Source of the DNA: an uncultured Chitinophagaceae bacterium
GTDB taxonomy: Bacteria > Bacteroidota > Bacteroidia > Chitinophagales > Chitinophagaceae
DNA: 64,000 nucleotides
Assembly: GCA_937907395.1 (NCBI GenBank)
Contig: CALCII010000013.1
Location: 496,001 to 560,000, forward strand
Reading direction: 5' to 3'
Made by a program: the position numbers and the translations under genes. This document shows, piece after piece, positions 9,063-17,126 of this stretch. Position 1 is the first letter of the stretch, and the number at the start of each line of letters is the position of its first letter. The notes under the pieces were generated by a model. It was not told the origin of the DNA. It saw only the letters and a list, made by a program, of their open reading frames with translations, and searched no databases.

Positions 9063-10158
9063 ATGACACAAGAAAAATTAAATGATATAAGGGACCGTGT
9101 ACATGTCCTGAGGAGGTTTCTTTGACGTCGAGAACCGACAATATAAGATAGCCGAAGACAAACAACTTTCACTCAGTCCCGGTTTCTGGGACGATAATAA
9201 GCGTGCAACAGAAATACTCAAAGAAATCAAAAACAATGAGTATTGGATCAACCTGTATGAGGAAACGAATACAGCAGTAGAAGATTTTGCAGTATTATTC
9301 GACTTCTGGAAGGGCGGCGATGCTACCGAACAGGAGACACAGGAGGCTTATGATAAAGCCGTTGCCGCTGTAGAAGATACCGAATTCAAAAGCACATTGA
9401 ATCAGCCGGAAGATGAATTGAGTGCCGTGCTGCAAATCAACTCCGGTGCAGGTGGTACTGAAAGCCAGGACTGGTCGCAGATATTGGCACGTATGTACCG
9501 TATGTATGGAGAACGCCAGGGATGGAAAGTGACCGAACTCGACTGGCAGGATGGAGATGGTGCCGGTATTAAAACCTGTACTTACCAGTTCGATGGACCC
9601 TTTGCTTACGGATTCCTGAAAGCTGAAAGTGGTGTGCACCGACTGGTTCGTATTTCGCCTTTTGATAGCAATGCCCGCCGTCATACTTCCTTCGCCAGCG
9701 TATTTGTATACCCGTTAGTGGATGATACCATTGAAATTGAAATCAAAGACAGTGAAGTGAAGATGGAAACCGCACGGAGTGGTGGTGCAGGCGGTCAAAA
9801 CGTAAACAAGGTGGAAACGAAAGTTTTCTTAACGCATATTCCTACGGGTATTACAGTGGTTTGCCAAACTGAACGTACACAGTTAGGCAACCGTGAAAAA
9901 GCCATGCAAATGCTGAAAAGCCGTTTGTATGAAGAAGAATTACGTCGCCGTAATGAACTCAAAGATGCTGCTAATTCCAGTAAGAAGAAAATTGAGTGGG
10001 GTAGCCAGATACGCAGCTACGTATTCCATCCGTACAAAATGATCAAAGATCACCGTACAGATTTTGAAGTGGGCAACGTGCAACCGGTGATGGATGGCGA
10101 ACTGGATGGTTTTATCAAGGCCTACCTGATGAGTGAGAAAGAAGCGGAAGCGAAGTAA
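9063..10158 (+). CDS. prfB: Peptide chain release factor 2, made by programmed +1 frameshift
   Basis: RF2 ends translation at UGA and UAA. The gene is two overlapping frames: ATG 9063 opens 20 codons that end at an in-frame TGA (9123-9125). Shifting +1 at CTT continues from GAC at 9124 to the stop at 10158, giving 364 residues, the normal RF2 length. After the shift the sequence reads DVENRQYKIAEDK, as in other RF2 proteins. The stop-codon reading motif SPF (RISPFDSNARRHTSF) and the catalytic GGQ (SGGAGGQNVNK) are present. Low RF2 lets ribosomes pause at UGA and shift, so the protein controls its own level. A plain open reading frame search sees only a fragment from 9397. Confidence 0.97.
9111..9126 (+). 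promoter_or_regulatory. Programmed +1 frameshift site of prfB
   Basis: AGGAGG (9111-9116), a Shine-Dalgarno-like stimulator, lies 3 bases before the slippery CTT TGA C (9120-9126). Sequence and spacing match the classical prfB site (AGGGGG-TAT-CTT-TGA-C in E. coli). It stands out in a genome that otherwise makes little use of Shine-Dalgarno sequences. Confidence 0.97.
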
Positions 10159-10161
10159 ACT

Positions 10162-10257
10162 ATTTGAAAATTTGAAAATGAGCGAATTTGAAAATAATCA
10201 GATTGCTTATTTAGCTCATTTTCAAATTTTCAAATCAATAAATTTTCAAATTCTAAA
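10162..10257. repeat. Octamer repeat array with 22-bp inverted repeat
   Basis: The space between prfB and pruA divides into 12 successive 8-base units, most starting with AT. ATTTGAAA occurs at 10162, 10170 and 10186, and its complement-like partner ATTTTCAA at 10218, 10226 and 10242. As a result, 10162-10183 and 10214-10235 form a perfect 22-bp inverted repeat with a 30-base loop. No T-tract follows, so it is not a standard terminator. Confidence 0.8.
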
Positions 10258-10266
10258 TTGCTTGTT

Positions 10267-11898
10267 ATGAACCTCGGTTATTTCAATTATCCCATGCCAG
10301 CTAATGAACCGGTGTTGAGCTATGCTCCTGGTTCTGCAGAACGTACACGTTTAAAAGAAGTATTGGCCGAACTGAAAAGTACAGAGGTGGATGTGCCGAT
10401 GTACATTGGAGGAAAAGAAATCCGCACCAATAAAAAAGTGGCCATGCATCCGCCGCATGAATTGGCTCATACACTGGGTTATTTTCATGCAGGTGAAGAG
10501 AAGCATGTGCACCAGGCAATCGAAGCTGCATTAGCTGCGAAAGAGAGCTGGGCCAACATGACTTGGGAAAGCCGGGCGAATATATTTCTTCGGGCAGCCG
10601 ATCTCATAGCAACAAAGTACCGTCCCTATATGAACGGTACAACGATGCTTGGTCAAAGTAAAAATGCTTTCCAGGCCGAGATTGATTCGGCATGTGAGTT
10701 GATCGACTTCCTTCGTTTTAATGTTCATTTCTTAAGTGAAATTTATCGTCAGCAACCCATCAGCGGACCATGCATGCACAACCGCATGGAATATCGCCCA
10801 CTGGAAGGATTTGTGCTGGCAGTAACTCCGTTCAACTTTACAGCCATTGGTGGTAATCTTCCCACCAGTGCTGCTATGTGCGGTAATGTGGTGGTATGGA
10901 AGCCGGCCAATACACAGGTGTATAGTGCGCAGATGTTCATGAAAGTGTTGAAAGAAGCAGGTTTGCCAGATGGTGTCATCAACCTGATTTATGTGGATGG
11001 TCCTACCATTGGCAGGGTATGTTTCAATCATCGTGATTTTGCAGGCGTACACTTTACAGGTTCAACCGGTGTGTTCAATAATATGTGGGAGACGATTGGC
11101 AAGAACATGTCTATGTACAAATCTTATCCACGCATTGTGGGTGAAACCGGAGGTAAGGATTTTGTACTGGCGCATAAGAGTGCTGATCCTGATGTGGTGG
11201 TGACTGCATTGTTGCGTGGGGCATTTGAATTCCAGGGACAAAAATGTTCAGCTGCATCTCGTGCTTATATACCATCAAATATGGCAGAAGAAGTGAAGAA
11301 AAAACTGATTGTCGGGGTAAAGAGTATGAAGATGGGAACCGTTGAGAATTTTACCAACTTCGTGAATGCGGTGATTGATGAAAAAAGTTTCAACAGCATC
11401 AAAACCTACATTGATAATGCGAAGAAAGATCCGAAGGCTGAAATATGGGTAGGAGGTAAGTGCGATAAAAAAGAAGGGTATTTTATTCAGCCTACAGTAA
11501 TTGAAGCAAAGAGTCCGAAATATGTAACCATGTGTGAAGAAATTTTCGGGCCTGTGCTTACTGTTTATATTTATCCTGCCAACAGTTTTGAAAGAACATT
11601 GGAATTGGTTGATACTACTTCCCCTTATGCGCTCACAGGAGCTGTGATTGCACAGGATAAGCAGGCAGTGGAGCTGGCGACACAGAAGCTGAGAAACGCT
11701 GCCGGTAATTTTTATATCAATGATAAACCAACCGGTGCTGTAGTTGGACAACAGCCTTTTGGTGGTGCCAGAGCAAGTGGTACAAACGACAAAGCAGGAA
11801 GTATTCTCAACCTGTATCGTTGGCTCAGCCCCAGAACAATTAAAGAAACATTTAACCCGCCTGTGGATTATCGTTATCCATTTTTGGGTGAAGAATAA
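10267..11898 (+). CDS. pruA: L-glutamate gamma-semialdehyde dehydrogenase (P5C dehydrogenase)
   Basis: The enzyme oxidises glutamate semialdehyde (from proline via pyrroline-5-carboxylate) to glutamate with NAD+. The 543-residue protein is a long-type P5CDH of the aldehyde dehydrogenase superfamily. Catalytic C327 lies in GQKCSAASRAYIP and the general base E293 in VGETGGKDF; the TPFNFTAIGGNL, VWKPA and FTGST segments form the cofactor site. The C-terminal QQPFGGARASGTNDKAG is typical of PruA. The ATG at 10267 is used rather than a TTG 9 bp earlier. No proline dehydrogenase gene is adjacent. A terminator follows. Confidence 0.95.
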   Translation: MNLGYFNYPMPANEPVLSYAPGSAERTRLKEVLAELKSTEVDVPMYIGGKEIRTNKKVAMHPPHELAHTLGYFHAGEEKHVHQAIEAALAAKESWANMTWESRANIFLRAADLIATKYRPYMNGTTMLGQSKNAFQAEIDSACELIDFLRFNVHFLSEIYRQQPISGPCMHNRMEYRPLEGFVLAVTPFNFTAIGGNLPTSAAMCGNVVVWKPANTQVYSAQMFMKVLKEAGLPDGVINLIYVDGPTIGRVCFNHRDFAGVHFTGSTGVFNNMWETIGKNMSMYKSYPRIVGETGGKDFVLAHKSADPDVVVTALLRGAFEFQGQKCSAASRAYIPSNMAEEVKKKLIVGVKSMKMGTVENFTNFVNAVIDEKSFNSIKTYIDNAKKDPKAEIWVGGKCDKKEGYFIQPTVIEAKSPKYVTMCEEIFGPVLTVYIYPANSFERTLELVDTTSPYALTGAVIAQDKQAVELATQKLRNAAGNFYINDKPTGAVVGQQPFGGARASGTNDKAGSILNLYRWLSPRTIKETFNPPVDYRYPFLGEE

Positions 11899-11903
11899 AA
11901 ATG

Positions 11904-11930
11904 AACCGGGATCATTGATCCCGGTTTTTT
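11904..11930 (+). terminator. Intrinsic terminator after pruA
   Basis: AACCGGGATC and GATCCCGGTT form a long GC-rich stem with a very short loop, followed by T residues to 11930. Confidence 0.9.
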
Positions 11931-11997
11931 ATTGGAAGTGAGTAAACTTTTGTTTAATTCAATGAACTCTGTGTTATTTTTATAAAAATTTCCGTTC

Positions 11998-12507
11998 GTG
12001 AAACCAATCCTCAGTTCCGAGCAATTGCAACTCACTATTCAGCGACTTTGTTATCAACTGATCGAGAATCATTATCCGTTTACGGATACGGTGGTGGTGG
12101 GGCTTCAACCCAGAGGTGTGCTGCTGGCCGACCGGTTGCTGAAACAGATGCAGGAACTGTATCCGCAGATAAAATTGCCTTACGGTCAGCTCGATATTAC
12201 TTTTTACCGTGATGATGCCCATAAAGAACTGCACAAGGCCAATCAAACCACCATCAATTTCAGTATAGAGAATAAAAAAGTGATCCTCATTGATGATGTG
12301 CTGTATACGGGGCGTACGGTACGGGCAGCTATGGATGCATTGATCGACTTTGGCCGGCCTGCCAAAGTGGAACTCTGCGTATTGGTCGATCGCCGCTTCA
12401 ACCGTCAATTGCCGATTCAACCGGATTATACAGGCAAAGCCATTGATTCCATTTTGTCACAAAAAGTAACCGTCGACTGGCAGAAGCCCGAAGTACTTTT
12501 ACATTAG
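11998..12507 (+). CDS. pyrR: PyrR-type pyrimidine regulator / uracil phosphoribosyltransferase
   Basis: This is a 169-residue type I phosphoribosyltransferase of the PyrR family, which converts uracil and PRPP to UMP and in Firmicutes also binds pyr mRNA. The PRPP loop is VILIDDVLYTGRTVRAA at about residues 95-111; VGLQPRGVLLADRL precedes it. The start is GTG at 11998, directly before KPILSSEQLQ. It sits 24 bp upstream of pyrB, which supports the pyrimidine assignment. I saw no PyrR-type RNA-binding loop or attenuator upstream, so a regulatory role here is unproven. Confidence 0.9.
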   Translation: MKPILSSEQLQLTIQRLCYQLIENHYPFTDTVVVGLQPRGVLLADRLLKQMQELYPQIKLPYGQLDITFYRDDAHKELHKANQTTINFSIENKKVILIDDVLYTGRTVRAAMDALIDFGRPAKVELCVLVDRRFNRQLPIQPDYTGKAIDSILSQKVTVDWQKPEVLLH

Positions 12508-12516
12508 TAAAAAACC

Positions 12517-12524
12517 TAACTTTG
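12517..12524 (+). promoter_or_regulatory. -7 promoter box TAACTTTG before pyrB
   Basis: It is an exact TAnnTTTG match in the 24-bp pyrR-pyrB gap, ending 7 bp before the pyrB ATG. The -33 region (inside the end of pyrR) is weak. pyrB may have its own promoter as well as readthrough from pyrR. Confidence 0.4.
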
Positions 12525-12531
12525 ATTTTTA

Positions 12532-13464
12532 ATGCAACTATCCACTAAACATCTCCTCGGCATTAAAGATTTACAGGCGACCGATATTCAGTATATTTTA
12601 GACACCGCCGCCCAGTTCAAAGAAGTTTTACAGCGACCCATCAAGAAAGTTCCCTCGTTACGTGATGTAACGATTGTAAACCTGTTTTACGAAAATTCCA
12701 CACGAACCAGGATTTCGTTTGAACTGGCGGAAAAAAGATTAAGTGCCGATACCATCAACTTTACAGCTTCAGGATCTTCTGCAGCCAAGGGAGAGACATT
12801 GCTTGATACGGTGAATAACATTCTCAGTATGAAAGTGGATATGGTGGTGATGCGTCATAGTGCCAGCGGTGCTCCTCATTTCCTGGCACAACATATTCCT
12901 GCTGCTATTGTGAATGCCGGTGATGGAATTAACGAACATCCTACACAAGCTTTACTGGATGCGTTTTCCATTCGTGAAAAACTGGGAACCTTGCAAGGGA
13001 AAAAAATCGCAATCATTGGTGATATCATGCACAGCCGTGTGGCACTGAGTAATATCTACCTGTTGAAAAAAATGGGAGCAGAAGTGACTGTGGCTGGTCC
13101 GCCCACACTCATCCCCAAATACATGCGTGATGCATTTGATGTGAATGTTTCTTATAACATCGGAGAAACATTGAAATGGTGTGATGTGGCTAACGTATTA
13201 CGGATTCAACTGGAACGCCAGAGCCAACCATTATTTTCATCGCTGCGTGAATACAACCTGGCTTATGGTATCAGCAGGAAGTTGCTGGATGAAGTTCAGA
13301 AAGATATTGTCATTATGCATCCGGGCCCCATCAACAGAGGTGTGGAGCTGGATAGTGACGTGGCCGATAGTAATCATTCGATCATATTGCAGCAAGTCGA
13401 AAATGGTGTGGCAGTAAGAATGGCTGTTTTATATTTGCTCGCCGGTAAACGCAACGAAAATTAA
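12532..13464 (+). CDS. pyrB: Aspartate carbamoyltransferase catalytic subunit
   Basis: PyrB joins carbamoyl phosphate and aspartate, the committed step of pyrimidine synthesis. The 310-residue protein has the carbamoyl-phosphate site YENSTRTRISFE at about residues 54-65, the HPTQALLDAF segment near 142, and the closing HPGPINRGVEL. Length and motifs match the catalytic chain; no regulatory pyrI gene is adjacent. It follows pyrR by 24 bp and precedes the DUF486 gene by 4 bp, so the three are probably cotranscribed. Confidence 0.97.
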   Translation: MQLSTKHLLGIKDLQATDIQYILDTAAQFKEVLQRPIKKVPSLRDVTIVNLFYENSTRTRISFELAEKRLSADTINFTASGSSAAKGETLLDTVNNILSMKVDMVVMRHSASGAPHFLAQHIPAAIVNAGDGINEHPTQALLDAFSIREKLGTLQGKKIAIIGDIMHSRVALSNIYLLKKMGAEVTVAGPPTLIPKYMRDAFDVNVSYNIGETLKWCDVANVLRIQLERQSQPLFSSLREYNLAYGISRKLLDEVQKDIVIMHPGPINRGVELDSDVADSNHSIILQQVENGVAVRMAVLYLLAGKRNEN

Positions 13465-13468
13465 TTGC

Positions 13469-13801
13469 ATGCTGCGTACAATCATCCTGTTGGTATTTTC
13501 CAATCTCTTTATGACCATTGCCTGGTACGGGCATCTGCGTCATCAGAACGTGCCGTTGTGGAAAGCCATTCTGGTGAGTTGGCTGATTGCATTTGTTGAG
13601 TATTGTTTGATGGTTCCTGCCAATCGCATCGGCTATCAGAACGGAGTTAATGCGTTTCAGCTGAAGATGGTTCAGGAAGTGATTACATTAATTATCTTTT
13701 CTTTGTTTGCCATACTTTATCTGAAAGAACCGTTTCATTGGAAATACCTGGTGAGTTTTGCGTTCCTGTTGGGTGCGGTTTATTTTATGTTTAAGAAGTG
13801 A
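13469..13801 (+). CDS. DUF486 / DMT-superfamily small membrane protein
   Basis: This 110-residue protein has four predicted membrane helices and matches the DUF486 family, small relatives of drug/metabolite (DMT, EamA-like) transporters. Recognisable segments are AWYGHLRH near residue 19, EYCLMVPANRIGY near 44, and KMVQEVITL followed by YLKEPFHWKY. It starts 4 bp after pyrB, so it is probably cotranscribed with pyrR-pyrB, although the family has no known pyrimidine role. A long hairpin after it separates it from the convergent gene. Confidence 0.82.
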   Translation: MLRTIILLVFSNLFMTIAWYGHLRHQNVPLWKAILVSWLIAFVEYCLMVPANRIGYQNGVNAFQLKMVQEVITLIIFSLFAILYLKEPFHWKYLVSFAFLLGAVYFMFKK

Positions 13802-13802
13802 G

Positions 13803-13844
13803 CTGATACGGTGGGCCACCTTTTGAGGTGACTCACCGTATCAG
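13803..13844. terminator. Hairpin between convergent genes
   Basis: CTGATACGGTG (13803-13813) pairs perfectly with CACCGTATCAG (13834-13844), and an inner CACCT/AGGTG stem extends it. The T-tract is weak, but its position between two convergent stop codons fits a bidirectional terminator. Confidence 0.75.
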
Positions 13845-13848
13845 TTTA

Positions 13849-14841
13849 TCACCAATTCAATTTTGCCACTCTTCCGCCGGAACCGGCCAGAAATACGGCT
13901 TTCCCTTTTTTTGATTTTGCTACCACATGAAAAGATGAATTAGAAATGGATCGCCAGTTCAATCCGCCATCTTCACTAATGTCTGCTCCTGTAAGTCCGC
14001 AGGTAATCAAACGTTTTTTCGAAAGGTAGATTACGCAACTTCTGTATCCATTTGGTGGAGTAGAAGGTGTGATAAACGTTTTCCCTTTATCTTTTGTGAT
14101 GACACAGTTTCCGGAACGTAAAGTGTCCTTGGTATAATCGCCGGCAACGATCACCATGTGTTGGTCTTCGTTAATAGCAATGGAATTAGCCCCCGCCATT
14201 TCACTTCCCTGTATGAGGGGTAAATCAATCTTCTGATCCCGTATAAACAATCTTGATTTTTTGCCACCGGTTACAAAAACAGCTTCCTGTTTATTGAGTT
14301 TGGTGATATTGGTTCCGCTGGCAGCAAACATAGCTTCGCCGGGATCTGCAGTTGGGTAGTATTGGGCCGGCAAGCCACGCCATGTTTCGCCACCATCAAA
14401 AGTGCGGATAATAAAAATCTTTCCATCAATAGGGTCGCCAATAACAATACCACTAAGTGAGTTCCAGAATTCCATAGCGTCTAAAAACATACCCGGACGT
14501 GCATCTTCAAATACCACTTTCCATGTTTTGCCTCCGTCTTTTGTTTTTAAAATCAAGGCTGGCGTATCAATAGCAATGATGATGGCTGTTTGCGCATCAA
14601 ACGCTTCAATATCACGGAAATCTCTTTTTTCATATCCTTTTACTGTCATCCATTCAAAATGTGCCCCGCCATCTGTACTGCGGGCTACAGTTCCCTTACT
14701 TCCGCTCAGCCATACCACCTTGTCTGTGGGTACGCTCATGCCTCTGATCGAAGTTGCGTGTGCACTGTCAAGCAGTTGTACCTGTTGTGCCTGCAGGTGG
14801 AAGAACAGAACGCTGAGTATACAGGTGACTATGAATTTCAT
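13849..14841 (-). CDS. Secreted Asp-box (BNR / YCF48-like) beta-propeller protein
   Basis: This 330-residue protein begins with a signal peptide (MKFIVTCILSVLFFHLQAQ) and carries at least five Asp-box motifs: STDGGAHFEW, TKDGGKTW, TFDGGETW, TKDKGKTF and SEDGGLNW. Such motifs form the turns of a beta-propeller in sialidase-like and YCF48/photosystem-assembly-like proteins. Bacteroidota members are usually annotated as oxidoreductase or YCF48-related, but no catalytic residues can be named. It has no T9SS sorting domain, so it is probably periplasmic. It is monocistronic. Confidence 0.75.
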   Translation of the reverse strand: MKFIVTCILSVLFFHLQAQQVQLLDSAHATSIRGMSVPTDKVVWLSGSKGTVARSTDGGAHFEWMTVKGYEKRDFRDIEAFDAQTAIIIAIDTPALILKTKDGGKTWKVVFEDARPGMFLDAMEFWNSLSGIVIGDPIDGKIFIIRTFDGGETWRGLPAQYYPTADPGEAMFAASGTNITKLNKQEAVFVTGGKKSRLFIRDQKIDLPLIQGSEMAGANSIAINEDQHMVIVAGDYTKDTLRSGNCVITKDKGKTFITPSTPPNGYRSCVIYLSKKRLITCGLTGADISEDGGLNWRSISNSSFHVVAKSKKGKAVFLAGSGGRVAKLNW

Positions 14842-14882
14842 AGAATAAATATAAGAAATGGGAGAGTGGGATTTATCATTGA

Positions 14883-14917
14883 AGATTTGAGATTTAAGAT
14901 TTCAGAGTTAAGATTAA
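14883..14917. repeat. Heptamer tandem repeat (AGATTTN)
   Basis: Five consecutive 7-base units read AGATTTG, AGATTTA, AGATTTC, AGAGTTA, AGATTAA. They lie in the 209-bp divergent space between the beta-propeller gene and the marR gene, upstream of the marR promoter. Confidence 0.75.
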
Positions 14918-15016
14918 AACGAAAATCAACCTTTTTTTTGTTTGCAATCTGTTAGATCTCACTTTTTAAACACCCTTGGGAAACTTGTATTTATCAGTTT
15001 TTCTCATCGTATCCTC

Positions 15017-15047
15017 TTGGAAAAATGTATAAGTACTTATATATTTG
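15017..15047 (+). promoter_or_regulatory. Promoter of the marR-hutH unit
   Basis: TTG at 15017-15019 and TATATTTG at 15040-15047 (TAnnTTTG) are 20 bp apart, a textbook Bacteroidota promoter. The ATG at 15051 begins 3 bp after the -7 box, so the message is probably leaderless. Confidence 0.65.
15028..15041. promoter_or_regulatory. Palindromic operator TATAAGTACTTATA
   Basis: This is a perfect 14-bp palindrome lying between the -33 and -7 boxes of the marR promoter, exactly where a bound repressor would block RNA polymerase. MarR-family proteins bind such palindromes and usually control their own gene. Extended to 17 bp, it recurs with one mismatch at 56966-56982. Confidence 0.65.
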
Positions 15048-15050
15048 AGT

Positions 15051-15536
15051 ATGGAGCTATACCAGTCAGTCGGTTTTCTGTTATTCGGTACACGCCTGAA
15101 ACGTCTCAGTGAAACTTTTTTGAGCGATGTAAACCGGTTGTACAAACAACACAAAATCCGCTTTGAAGCATCCTGGTTCCCTGTTTTTTATTTGTTATCG
15201 GAGAAGGGGGAAGTATCCATCCGTGAAATTTCCGATGCACTACATATTTCTCATTCGGCTGCCAGCCAGATGGTGAGCAGCCTGCAGGGAAAAAAACTGG
15301 TGAAGTCGAGTACGTCTAAAAAAGATGCCCGTCACAAAGTAGTAACATTTACTTCCAAAGGGGAGAAGTTATTGCAACAGGTTTTGCCCGTTTGGAAGGG
15401 CATGCAAAAAGCCATGGAAGAATTAGCAAATGAATCGGGTGATAGTAAACGTATCCTGAAAGCACTTACAGCCATTGAAAATAATATCGAACATACAACG
15501 GTCTTCGATCGTATCGAAGCAAAACTGAATCAATAA
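15051..15536 (+). CDS. MarR family transcriptional regulator
   Basis: This is a 161-residue winged-helix DNA-binding protein. The fold is seen in VSIREISDALHISHSAASQMVSSLQGKKLV (helix-turn-helix, about residues 56-85, quoted in part) followed by the wing SSTSKKDARHKVVTFTSKG. The opening LYQSVGFLLFGTRLKRLSE resembles the N-terminus of MarR domains that in other Bacteroidota are fused to a GNAT acetyltransferase; here that domain is absent. ATG 15051 is used; a TTG 6 bp earlier overlaps the -7 box. hutH begins 8 bp after its stop, so it is the first gene of a likely operon. The palindrome in its promoter suggests autoregulation. Confidence 0.9.
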   Translation: MELYQSVGFLLFGTRLKRLSETFLSDVNRLYKQHKIRFEASWFPVFYLLSEKGEVSIREISDALHISHSAASQMVSSLQGKKLVKSSTSKKDARHKVVTFTSKGEKLLQQVLPVWKGMQKAMEELANESGDSKRILKALTAIENNIEHTTVFDRIEAKLNQ

Positions 15537-15544
15537 CGATTGCT

Positions 15545-17104
15545 ATGAATCTTTTTCATTACGGAACAGAACAACTTACTGTTGAAACCGCTCTTGCCAT
15601 TGCTTCCGGGTCTGTCAAAGGAATACTAAGCCTGGCCACCGTGCAAAAAATTCAGCAATCACAAGCGAATGTGCAGTCGATTGTTGAAAATGATACCACT
15701 GTTTATGGAGTCAATACCGGCTTTGGTATATTAGCCAGCAGTAAGATTTCAAAAGAAGATACAGCCACACTTCAATATAAAATCCTGCAAAGCCATAGTG
15801 TGGGCGTTGGGGATCCCATCCCGGCAGAAGTGGCAAAGCTGATGCTGATTACAAAAGTTCAGGCATTGGTGCAAGGCTTCAGTGGCGTACAGTTATCTAC
15901 CATCGAACGTATCATCTGGCATATTGATCAGGATATTATTCCGGTTGTGCCTGAAAAGGGAAGTGTGGGCGCCAGTGGCGATTTAGCACCCTTAGCACAT
16001 CTGTTCTTACCATTGATTGGTTTGGGCGAATGTTTTTATAAAGGTGAGAGTGTGAATACTTCGATGGTGTTTCAAAAGGAAAGCGTTGGTGCTATACCGT
16101 TAGGTCCAAAGGAAGGGCTGGCACTCATCAACGGAACACAGTTCATCTTATCCTTTGCCGTGAAAGCTGTGCAACGTATGCATAATTGCCTGGAAGCGGC
16201 CGATATCATTGGCGCTATGAGCCTCGAAGCATTAACAGGAACACAGGCTCCTTTTGATGCAAGATTGCATGCACTTCGTCCGTTCATAGGAAATCAATTG
16301 GTAGCGCAAAGATTAAGACTGTTACTCAGTGATTCTGAAATCATGCAAAGCCATGTCGATTGCGGACGGGTACAGGATCCTTATTCCTTACGTTGTATGC
16401 CGCAGGTACACGGTGCCAGCCGTACTGCATGGTTGCATTTAAAAGAACTCACCGAAACAGAATTGAATGCAGTGACCGATAATCCCATCATTCTTTCTGC
16501 AGAAGATACCATCAGTGGAGGAAATTTCCACGGACAACCCTTAGCGTTACCGTTAGACTATGCCTGTTTTGCTGCGGCAGAGATTGGCAATATCAGCGAC
16601 AGGCGTTGTTATTTACTGCTGGAAGGTAAATGGGGCTTACCTATGTTACTGATGAAAGATGTGGGGCTCAACAGCGGGTTTATGATCCCGCAGTACACCA
16701 CAGCGGCATTGGTTACAGAGAATAAAACCTTATGTTTCCCTGCGAGTGCCGATAGTATTCCTACTTCACTGGGACAGGAAGATCATGTGAGTATGGGAAG
16801 CATCAGCGCAAGAAAACTGAATCGTGTATTGGATAATCTGGAGTATATCCTTGCAATCGAATTATTAAGCGCCTGCCAGGCTATTGAATTCAGGCGTCCG
16901 TTAAAGAGTAGTTCCTTGCTGGAGTATGCACATGATTATGTGCGCACTTTCGTTGGCTTTGCCAGTGAAGATCGTGTGTTTGCCGATGATATCAACCGTG
17001 TGGCTGGTATTATCAAAGATTTTTCATTTGTGAAAAAAGTAAATGCATTTGCTGCTTCAAAGCAGTTGGTTCTGAATGAGAACTACAGTGCTTTTACAGT
17101 ATAA
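15545..17104 (+). CDS. hutH: Histidine ammonia-lyase
   Basis: HutH removes ammonia from histidine to give urocanate, the first step of histidine breakdown. The 519-residue protein contains the Ala-Ser-Gly triad (A143-S144-G145 in GSVGASGDLAPL) that cyclises into the MIO cofactor, the YGVNTGFG segment at about 52-59, and the SGGNFHGQP motif. Length is normal for the family. It lies 8 bp downstream of the marR gene and 22 bp before the convergent deoD stop. Cotranscription with marR suggests that this regulator answers to histidine or urocanate, which is inference. Confidence 0.97.
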   Translation: MNLFHYGTEQLTVETALAIASGSVKGILSLATVQKIQQSQANVQSIVENDTTVYGVNTGFGILASSKISKEDTATLQYKILQSHSVGVGDPIPAEVAKLMLITKVQALVQGFSGVQLSTIERIIWHIDQDIIPVVPEKGSVGASGDLAPLAHLFLPLIGLGECFYKGESVNTSMVFQKESVGAIPLGPKEGLALINGTQFILSFAVKAVQRMHNCLEAADIIGAMSLEALTGTQAPFDARLHALRPFIGNQLVAQRLRLLLSDSEIMQSHVDCGRVQDPYSLRCMPQVHGASRTAWLHLKELTETELNAVTDNPIILSAEDTISGGNFHGQPLALPLDYACFAAAEIGNISDRRCYLLLEGKWGLPMLLMKDVGLNSGFMIPQYTTAALVTENKTLCFPASADSIPTSLGQEDHVSMGSISARKLNRVLDNLEYILAIELLSACQAIEFRRPLKSSSLLEYAHDYVRTFVGFASEDRVFADDINRVAGIIKDFSFVKKVNAFAASKQLVLNENYSAFTV

Positions 17105-17126
17105 AGCAACAAATGCATTTGATGAA

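Noticed and set aside
9063..9396. prfB as a pseudogene with a premature stop
   Set aside because: The stop is the programmed frameshift TGA with a correct stimulator and slippery codon, and the full RF2 sequence follows in the +1 frame.
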